Shown here: positions 56,391 to 64,000 of the stretch, in pieces
How the letters are laid out: each line of letters starts with the position of its first letter
Position numbering within the stretch: the first letter of the stretch is position 1
Source of the DNA: Chelonoidis abingdonii
Taxonomy: Eukaryota; Chordata; Testudines; Testudinidae
Assembly: GCF_003597395.2 (NCBI RefSeq)
Contig: NC_133772.1
Location: 140,586,534-140,650,533, forward strand
Length of the DNA: 64,000 nucleotides
Reading direction: 5' to 3'
Notes under the pieces: model-generated
What the model saw: only the letters and a program-made list of their open reading frames with translations
Told to the model about the DNA's origin: nothing
Databases searched by the model: none
Made by a program: the position numbers and the translations under genes

Positions 56391-57080
56391 TGTAACAGGG
56401 AGACTTGCCTCTTGGGCACCTCCTGCTGCTGCAGGTGGTACTACAGACCTCTTCCTGGTGCCCTCAGTAGGTTATTAGCCTAGCTTGGCAAGTCTTCAGT
56501 GGCCCTCCAACTGGGTCACAAAAATCCAAATAAACCCCTTATTAAAGTCATTTGCCATCACCAGGGTCCTCAGCCCCAGGCCCTTTCCCTTCAGCCCTTT
56601 TCTAGGGCTCCAAGATCAGGCCTGCCCTTTCCTGGGGTTTATGCCACTTTACTTGTGTCCAGCAGGGGAACCTGGGTCTCCCACTACTCCAGGTTCCAGC
56701 CCAGGGACCCGATAAACAACAGAAACGCACTGCTCAATTCCAGTTCATTGCAGCTTCTTCCCTGGGCCTCCTTCCTGCCTGGTCCCCTTTGAGATTCACC
56801 CAATATCTCTCCCTGCAAACTCATCTAAGCAAATACTGCCAGACCCAAACTCTGGTTATCCCCCGAGCTCATGTGGCAGGAGAGGAGGGCGCAGGCCTGC
56901 CCCAGCTGCTTAGCCCCTGCAGCTCCTTTTATCTAAGCCTGCTGGGCTCTGATTGGCTGCTTCTTTGAGGCCTCTCTAGGCAGGACTGGAGGACCCACCT
57001 TCATTGCTCCTTTCCTGGGGCAAGATGTAGTAGGACTGCTGGGCCTCCTGTAGGGACCTGCAATGGCCAGGCGCATCACA
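56391..57080 (-). mobile_element. Solo LTR with 5-bp TSD and visible promoter
   Basis: TGTAACAGGGAG at the left and GCGCATCACA at the right, with GAGCG (56386-56390) and GAGTG (57081-57085) as a 4/5 TSD. The CT-rich plus strand and minus-strand promoter order place U3 at the right. No open frame is relevant, and the overlapping 97- and 76-codon frames lie within it. Confidence 0.8.
56925..56960 (-). promoter_or_regulatory. LTR U3 core promoter (CCAAT and TATA)
   Basis: On the minus strand CCAAT (reverse of 56952-56956) is followed about 20 bp later by GATAAAAGG (reverse of 56925-56933) and GAGCTGCAGG. The CCAAT then TATA spacing fits retroviral U3. Activity is not implied. Confidence 0.65.
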
Positions 57081-57085
57081 GAGTG

Positions 57086-58455
57086 ATAAGAACTTAGAAT
57101 TTCACCTTCCTTCAAACTCTTACTGTTTTCTAATGAAAACTGAAATTTTGGCCACTGTCCACATGCTACTTTGGTTTCCTCTACTCCACTGATAATAAAT
57201 GAACTTTCTCTGAAAAGAGTGTTATTCACATAAGTAGATGTCATTGAAGCATCTCCAATGCCTTAGCACACTTAACAATTAGAAATTGTTTTAAACTTTC
57301 TGGCTACATTTCTGGAGTGGAGATGTAGGCCCTAGTCCTGCAATGATTTACACACACGTAATTTTACACACTGAGAGTAATCCAATTAACTTCACTGTTA
57401 AGCACATGTGTGGGTTTTTTGTTTTTTTTTCAGAATTGTGGCCTTATTAGTTAATGTATTTACAACATTGTGAAGACACAGTGTTATATATAACATTTAG
57501 GCAAAACCATCTTGTTTGTGTGCCTGGGTATAACCTATAGGCAGCAGCTATATCTATGAAAGTGATACCATGAAGGGAAAGACTTGGAAAGAGTGTTTCA
57601 GGAGGAGGAGACTTCACTGGTGATACTCTTACCATCTGATAACAACTGCACTACAGATGTCAATAAGTATTCTTCTGACATTAACTCCTGTAGACACAGA
57701 TAGTTTTATAAGTTCTGCTTATCCAAAACAGATCAGTCCTGTTGCTCCCAATAATATTAAATAGGAATCTGCAAGTTTATCTATCTGCTAATGTGTGTGC
57801 CCGCAGACACACATACAAACATGTTTACACATCGTTCCCATAGTATATCAATCGAATTCATCTGAAAGTAGTTTGTAGAGTGCCTGAGGCTAATACAAGA
57901 TTACTGGGCCAACAGTGAGAGTATTTTTCATTTTACTGGCCTGCTCTACAAACACTAGCAGATAACCAAACCCATTAGCTTCTGAACTGAAGAGATTAAT
58001 GATCTGTGCAAAGATTTTTAAATGCCAAACATTAAACAAACTACAGATTTTAGGGTGTTAATGTGCTGTAGTGTAGATGGGTTTTTGATAGTCTATCCAA
58101 CTTTGCGTGTAACTTTGTGACTTTGTCTTAGTTATCACTTTATGAATCAGCGGCTTAGAAAGATTTGATCTTTCTCTGAATTTTAGACTTCACACTGAGA
58201 GCTCTTTAAGTGAACGTTATTGGGAAGGGCTTAGAAGTTTAAAGAGAAGTAATGGAGGATTCAAAACAGTATCAATTCTACTTCTGTATGGACACCTGCT
58301 AGACTTCAGGTCTTGCTAATGACCCACCAAAAATGCTCAGAAGGAAGCAAAGGGATTCTTCTGTTTCCCAAGCTTTAACTCTGGCTATCAAAGCTGCATC
58401 AATTCAGGTTTCCCAGACAATGAAAATGAATTCAGCCATGTCATTTAAAAAATTA
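57086..58455. other. Unassigned, one MITE-like piece
   Basis: 57330-57410 (TAGTCCTGCAATGATTTACAC ... TTTTACACACTGAGAGTAATC) resembles an old amniote MITE half. The rest is not recognised. Confidence 0.5.
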
Positions 58456-58640
58456 TTTATATTATGGTTGCATCTATGAGCACCCAAATTGTAATTAGGG
58501 CCACAATGTTGTGAGCACCATTCATACATACAATAAAAGACAATCCTTGTTCCAAAGACAATACAATAGCCATCCTATACAACGTGGGAATATTAGTACC
58601 CCAGTTAAAACAAATGCTGCACTCCCTGTAATTAGGAGTG
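58456..58640 (-). repeat. Ancient interspersed repeat copy 3, antisense
   Basis: GCACCCAAATTGTAATTAGG, CACAATGTTGTGAGCACC and AAAAGACAATCCTTGTTCC, then AAAGACAATACAATAG, reverse the order at 50690-50815. Confidence 0.5.
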
Positions 58641-59460
58641 CTCATGCTCACAAAACTTTCCAAATTTGTGTTAAATGACAATGTAACATTACTTCAACAT
58701 TTGAACAATTCCTTATCCTTCACACAGGAAACATGCAAATAAGGAGGTAACATTATTAAGTCATCTATGGAAACTGAAATACTGTTCTGAGTGACCACTG
58801 TATGTATTGTAAGAGGTCAAATGTACTTACAAAATACATTAGTGGTTCACTCCCTGAATCTAAACTGGTTATGAAAAGTACAATTATATATGTGTGTCTT
58901 GATATGATGTTAGGTATGTTTCACCCACTGCTACAATGATCAGCACGCCTCACAACACACCTTTCAAGATTGCTGGGTCTTACACATGCCTATCACAACA
59001 TGTGGTCTACCTAAGCCAGCACACTAAATGCCCCAACAACCACCTTGTGGGAGAAAACAATCATTACGCTCTCAAGTGAACTTGCAGAGGAAAATAATAA
59101 AAGGCAAAAACACTATATCATTGGTGGGTGAACACTTTTCACAAAGTGATCACTATAATCTGACCTTTCAGTCCTCATCCTCAAAGGAAACCTGCAAAGC
59201 ACTTCCAAAAGATGAGCCTGGGAGCTTAAATTCATAACTTTGCTATACACTAAAAATCATGATCTTAATAAAGACACTGGACTGATGACTTATTACAACA
59301 ACCTGTAACTCACTAACCTCCCCCACTTTGATCCTGTGACTACAGAGGTGTAAACAGGCCACTGTAACTTGAATGGTCCATGAAAATATTTGCTACCTAC
59401 TTTTGCTAAACTATCCCTTGGACCTTGCGTTTAGCAGTGACATTCTGAGTATCTTTCCAA

Positions 59461-60172
59461 GGCGATGGCTACACTTGCAGAGTTTTTGCACTGTCAGTTT
59501 CAGTGGTGACAGTGAACTGGTGAGAGAAAAGTACTGGTTTGTGTCCTCACTCACTTCCACAGGTGTCAGAGAGTGTTTACATTTGCAGCACTTCAGTGCA
59601 CTGAGGGCAGCTATCCCACAGTGCAGCTCTCTCCATTTTGATGACAGGTCTTGTGGACGGGGAGGGGGGGTGATCACGGGGCATCCTGAGTCCCCGCACA
59701 GCCTCCTCTTCCCAAACACTGATCAGATCCAGTAGCTCAGCATTGCTTCAAGCAGGGGATCGTTTGCTCCATGGAGCAGGAATTGTCACCTGGCCAGATG
59801 ATAAGTGAACACTTTCCAAGAAAACAGGAAGAGGAGTTTCAAAGTTCCCAGGGCTTCACAGGGAGAGGGGAGTATGTCTGTTTACCTGGCACCAGAGCAG
59901 CAGAGCTGCTGGCCAGAGTGGTACCTAGGCACTGTGAGATGTCCTGCAGAGATTAAAAGCTCTGTAAACAGGAAGAACATGTCTTCACTTGCAGATCACC
60001 ACAAAGGCATCACCAGTAAGAGTTGTATGCCTCTTGTCAAGGTGGTTTTCTGTTTGCAGTGAAACTTCTGAATTTCACTGCAAAAAGTCATTGGCAAGTG
60101 TAGACACTCCCACAGTTTTTGCACAAAAAAGGGACTTTTTCTGCTTTAAATGGCAAGTGTAGTCAAGCCCCC
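59461..60172. repeat. DNA element nested in PLE-C
   Basis: GCGATGGCTACACTTGCAG near 59463 and GGCAAGTGTAGTCAAGCCC ending near 60171 are inverted ends. The interior has mirrored GTGAACTGG / AGTGAACAC and AAACAGG blocks. No convincing TSD (at most CC). Confidence 0.6.
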
Positions 60173-60278
60173 AGACCAAGAACTCTGTGTAATTTGAAAG
60201 CTTGTCTCCCTCACCACCAGAAGTTGGTCCAATAGAAGATATTACCTCCCCTGCCTTGTCTCTTTAATATCCTGGGAC

Positions 60279-60456
60279 CAGTGGTGTAGCCAGGTGGAGA
60301 GAACTGGGGGTCGGACATAAAAAAGGTGCCACCCGCTGTGCTTGTACTTACCTGGCGGCGCTCCGGGTCTTTGACAGCACTTCAGAAGCGGGTCCTTCAC
60401 TCGCTCCAGGTCTTTGGCGGCACTGAACAACTGCTTCCCCCCTAGCTACAGTACTG
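60279..60456. mobile_element. hAT-like MITE with perfect 8-bp TSD, nested in PLE-C
   Basis: CCTGGGAC is at 60271-60278 and 60457-60464. Ends CAGTGGTGTAGCCA and TAGCTACAGTACTG are inverted (CAGT..TGTAGC). The 178-bp body has CTCCGGGTCTTTGACAGCAC and CGCTCCAGGTCTTTGGCGGC repeats. Confidence 0.87.
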
Positions 60457-60490
60457 CCTGGGACCCACATGACTACATCTACACTGCATA

Positions 60491-61188
60491 ATTCCCAAAA
60501 GCAGCATTCTCAAATCAGATAGAGAGTGAGGAGATGGAGTGGAACATACAGAAATGAAACTACCAAATACAAACTTAGACACGCACCCCGCCCCCATTTC
60601 TGCAGAAATCCAAGATTTGCCAGGATCGTTTTGTTTAACTCTAACTTTCCCCCACAGCTCAGTGGGGTCAGAGACTTCAGAACAAGGGTCCACTCTTGCA
60701 AGGTGTGGAGCTTTAACTCCCATTGATGTGACTGGGTTTATAACGCTCACCATATCCAAGCAGGTGGCTGAGCGTCTTGTAGGATTAGTGACCAGCGCTG
60801 CTAGCACCCTTCTTTGCCAAAATGGAGCCCACCGTCCGACAGTCCCTGGTGCTACTAGATCAAATAATTTAAACTGTTAAACATGTAAAGTTCACAAAGA
60901 GGCAAGGCAAGACAACTCAATGTCTGGTATGAACTCAGAGGTGCTGGGCATTTCATGGGCCATTACATCTACTCTGCATCAATACACAGCCTGAACAATA
61001 CTATTGGTCCAGTGGCATTCTGCTGGGATAATTATTTATTACAACGATGTGTCTATGTCAAATCAATAATATCCATGCTGTGTAAGCAAAATTTCATCAG
61101 AATAGTGGCCCCTTTTAAAAATCTGTGGCATGATGGAATCAAAGCACGTATGCAAAACAGTCGGGAATGCACTGAACATCTTCATTGA
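60491..61188. other. Unassigned sequence
   Basis: No recognised element. The 113-codon (60539-60880 plus) and 121-codon (60807-60442 minus) frames overlap and have no domain. Confidence 0.5.
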
Positions 61189-61196
61189 CTCTAGAT

Positions 61197-61313
61197 CTGT
61201 GGTCCATGGAACACTGGGGACCCACAGACTTTGTCTAAGATTTCCAATGGGGTCCTCACCTCCATTTGGAATGTTTCAGTGGTCTGCAAATGAAGCAAGG
61301 TTGAAAACCACTG
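61197..61313. mobile_element. Short hAT-like MITE
   Basis: Flanks CTCTAGAT (61189-61196) and CTCTAAAT (61314-61321) are 7/8 identical. Ends CTGTGGTCC and AGGTTGAAAACCACTG are a weak inverted pair of the CAGTGGTTTTC type. 117 bp. Confidence 0.65.
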
Positions 61314-61321
61314 CTCTAAAT

Positions 61322-62785
61322 GATTAGAACACTTACTTGATCAGCCTAATATCTTCTTAACTGCCCTGCTACTTATATATTCTGCATGAGTTATGTATAC
61401 ACCAGTCTCCGGAAGCATAGCATGCAACACATTATTTCATGCACTTCACAGGAACAATTTTGTCTTTGGAATATTGTCTTTGGATTACACATTACAGTAA
61501 CTAAGCCAAGATAAAAAGGGCAATATTTGTGAATTTTCAGAGGGAAAATTACTCAGGCTCTTATGTCAGTTGAAATTCAAGAACATATTTGGAACACTGT
61601 AGACCAAACATCTATATACCATACAGTCTAGAGATGTGGAGGTCATAAGAAATATAAATATTTCATGGATTGTATTGGAGAATTGCAAATACTTAAACAT
61701 TAATAATAACAATAAAAAATCAGACCATTCCAATGCAGGTAAAGATGATCACACCCAGTTAAAATGGATAAACTGAGACATAAGGGATTTTTATTGGGCA
61801 CAAGTACAGCTGCAAGCAATAGAATTTAGAAATCTAACACTCCCACTTGTGAGAGCAATACTGTTTGTTGAATTGAATCAGGTAGTTTGTACACACAGAA
61901 AACACACTTAGATACATATACACATATCTGAGCATTTAGTTACATAGCTAACACCTGTGGGTGCAAAATGAGGGATGGTTTTTAAAAGGGTGGACCTGAG
62001 GGGTTTCACGACTTGTCGAAAGTCACAGCAGGTCAGGGCAAGACACAAGTCAACCAGCCTGCTCCACACTACAGACTTTCACTCCTAGCATACATGCAGT
62101 TCTACCAATACAACTGTACCTTTGACTGCATAGCTGTGTGACTCCAATAACCCCTCAGTGCCAACTGGAAAAGAGGTCACAGTTCTGTAACAGGAGCTCC
62201 TGATGGACCTGACATACTCCTACTACCCAACACATCACTGTCATCATATGTAGCTATAAGCAATGCAGTATGAGAGCTGAAATGGAAATCAGAATCACAG
62301 TGATCCTTGTAATCATGGTATGCTGCAGCTATGGAGGGGACTTAGGAAGTTGTGTAATATGTCTATAGTGAGGCGGGATTGACAAATGGGTGTTGAGTCA
62401 GACAAAGAAAGATGATTCATCTGCCTTGTTGCCAGCTATGTAAATCAAGCATTGTAAACCATCAAAATGGAAGCCACCTTTGCATGTGGAGTAAATGGGA
62501 GATGGGAAGACACAGGAGTCCAAACCACAGGAGTTATCCTCACTCTGGGGACAAAACAATGAATGTTGGAAACACAAGAATATGGCAAAAGGAAACACCA
62601 TTCCCCTCACCATGGAAGCAAAAAGGACAACGCTTTCTGCATTCATTAAAATTGGAGCCCAGTCATGTTGGCTGGTGATGCTGAGAGATGTGGGCAGAAA
62701 CTATGTTAGACAAGGATTTTAGCCTGTTAAAATTAAGTTTAGATCCTCCGAAGTGTCTCTATGTAACCATTTCTGTTTCTGTTAT
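61322..62785. other. Unassigned sequence (1.5 kb)
   Basis: No recognised element. AT-rich with no long frame. Confidence 0.5.
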
Positions 62786-63405
62786 AGAATCATAAAACCA
62801 AAGAATATTACGGTTGGAGGAGAACTCAGGAGGTATCTAGTCCAATCCCCTGCTCAAAGCAGGACCAACACTAACTAAATCATCCCAGCCAGGACTTTGT
62901 CAAGCCGGGCCTTAAAAACCTCTAAGGAAGGAGATTCACCACCTTTCTAGGTAACCCATTCCAGTGCTTCACCACCCTGCTAATGAAATAGTGTTTCCTA
63001 ATATCCAGCCTAAAGCTGCCCCACTGCGACTTGAGACCATTGCTCCTCATTCTGTCATCTGCCACCACGGAAAACAGCCGAGTTCTATCCTCTTTGGAAC
63101 CTCCCTTTGGGTAATTGAAGGCTGCTATCAAATCCCCCCTCATTCTTCTCTTCTGCAGACTAAATAACCCCACTTCCCTCAGCCTCTCCTCGTAAACCAT
63201 GTGCCCCAGCCCCCTTATCATTTTCGTTGCCCTCCGCTAGATTCTCCCCAATTTGTCCACATCCTTTCTGTAGTGTGGAGCCCAAAACGGGACACAATAC
63301 TACACATGTAGCCTCTCCAGTGCCGAATAGAGAGGAATAATCACTTCCCTTGATCTGCTGGCAATGCTCCTACTAATACAGCCCAATATGCTATTGGCCT
63401 TACTC
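62786..63405 (-). mobile_element. Antisense CR1 3' end with nearly intact ORF2 tail
   Basis: It starts at AGAATCATAAAACC (3' repeat), TTGTCAAGCCGGGCCTTAA and AACCTCTAAGGAAGGAG. The minus strand has an open frame 63221-62922 with [20 protein letters not shown] and [19 protein letters not shown]. 5' truncated at about 63405. One of the younger-looking CR1 copies here. Confidence 0.88.
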
Positions 63406-64000
63406 CTTATCTCTTACTCTTTATCTTTGATAATAACTAATGATTGTTTTCATTATATCTCAGTGCTGTGATGTTATAAAGGACTTGACCCTGAGCTGAA
63501 CCAGTCAAGTTGAGTGTATGCTTCTCCCAGCAAATGTGGTGGTTTCTGTGAGTGTCCAAAGCCAGAGACTGGATGCTACAAGGGGACGCTTTCAGCGGGG
63601 CTTGGCTACACCTATTGTTATCTGCATGGCAAAGTAAGGGCTGAGATAGCCACCCAAACAATGTCCTCTGGACTAACAGACAGGTGCTCTCAGGGAGCTG
63701 ATGTCCCATTAAACACAAACTGCCACAGCCAGGTCATGGGCAGCCACACTTGGTACTCAGAGCCAGAGTCTGCAGTCATGAGACAGGAGTCAAGAGTCAG
63801 CAGGGTTGGGATAACAGAGGTTAGAGGCAGGAGACAAACTGGACAATGGGAACCACTCATCAGATACCAGGTGTCAAGCCACATTAGGATGCCAGGACAT
63901 TGAAGCAGGAAGCACAGGGCACATGACGTAGAGCAGGACAAGCCTGTTTTGCACAGAGAAAATGGAATAAACTATAACAGCAAAAAATGCAGTATAGGCT
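63406..64000. other. Unassigned, possibly LTR-related
   Basis: 63760-63900 has GTCAAGAGTCAGCAGGGTTGG- and GTTAGAGGCAGGAGACAA-type text vaguely like the reverse of the CT-rich half of the 52023-52470 LTR. Too weak to call. Confidence 0.35.

Larger units (their letters stand above)
58915..60490 (+). mobile_element. PLE-C with two nested DNA elements
   Basis: The order is coding (VGEHFSQSDH at about 59130), CCTGGGAGCTTAAATTCATA, a 3' UTR to TGAGTATCTTTCC, a 0.7-kb DNA element, then AAGAACTCTGTGTAATTTGAAAGC and TTGGTCCAATAGAAG, CCTGGGAC, a 178-bp MITE, CCTGGGAC and ACTACATCTACACTGCA. Rejoined, this matches 3968-4430. The coding part is frame-broken. Confidence 0.75.

Noticed and set aside
60442..60880. 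Overlapping long frames on both strands
   Set aside because: Both strands open by chance. No family features and no codon pattern.

Overview
This is vertebrate nuclear DNA with no convincing host gene. The repeat mix points to a non-avian reptile, most likely a turtle or tortoise. CR1 LINEs are on both strands and end in ATTCTATG-type repeats. There are tRNA-derived SINEs whose 3' half is a CR1 tail (the tortoise PolIII/SINE design), several Penelope-like element (PLE) lineages with GIY-YIG endonuclease coding and hammerhead-like tails, hAT-like MITEs with 8-bp target duplications, and Gypsy/ERV-type solo LTRs. Species identity is inferred from recognised families; no search was run. I saw no splice-flanked conserved exons, rRNA, CRISPR or functional tRNA genes, so the window is best read as intergenic or deep-intronic repeat territory.

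Layout. 1-4.5 kb: an outward-running PLE ORF piece (minus), a clean 5'-truncated PLE with a 12-bp target-site duplication (2232-2968), and a second PLE lineage split by a MITE. 6-10.5 kb: an LTR, then a 3.5-kb antisense CR1 interrupted by a tRNA-SINE and a palindromic PLE insertion. 12-20.5 kb: CR1 pieces, a solo LTR (TSD ATAG), a hAT MITE (TSD CCAGTGGG) and more PLE tails. 22.8-29.2 kb: an LTR, a broken APE/RT non-LTR element that still shows its FADD motif, a DNA transposon with a CR1 nested in it, and another LTR. 29-34.8 kb: mostly unassigned. 34.8-42.8 kb: an LTR, a long antisense CR1 whose middle is scrambled in a way that suggests poor-quality assembly, an old sense CR1, and a younger sense CR1 split by a hAT MITE. 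44-49.5 kb: a SINE split by a MITE, and a Tigger-like transposon with 20-bp perfect ends that contains an LTR-gag fragment flanked by a 54-bp duplication. 51-54.2 kb: a CR1 carrying both an LTR and a PLE. 56-64 kb: a solo LTR with a visible promoter, a PLE carrying two DNA elements, a small hAT MITE and a terminal CR1.

The elements do not form a pathway. What they record is a relative chronology: old CR1s and DNA transposons are the targets, and PLEs, hAT MITEs and LTRs are the later arrivals. The most informative items are the PLE insertions (open GIY-YIG frame, complete TSDs, hammerhead-like cores, recurrent palindromic tails), the 54-bp duplication around an LTR-gag fragment, and the anomalous block at about 35.85-38.25 kb, which should be checked before any evolutionary use.
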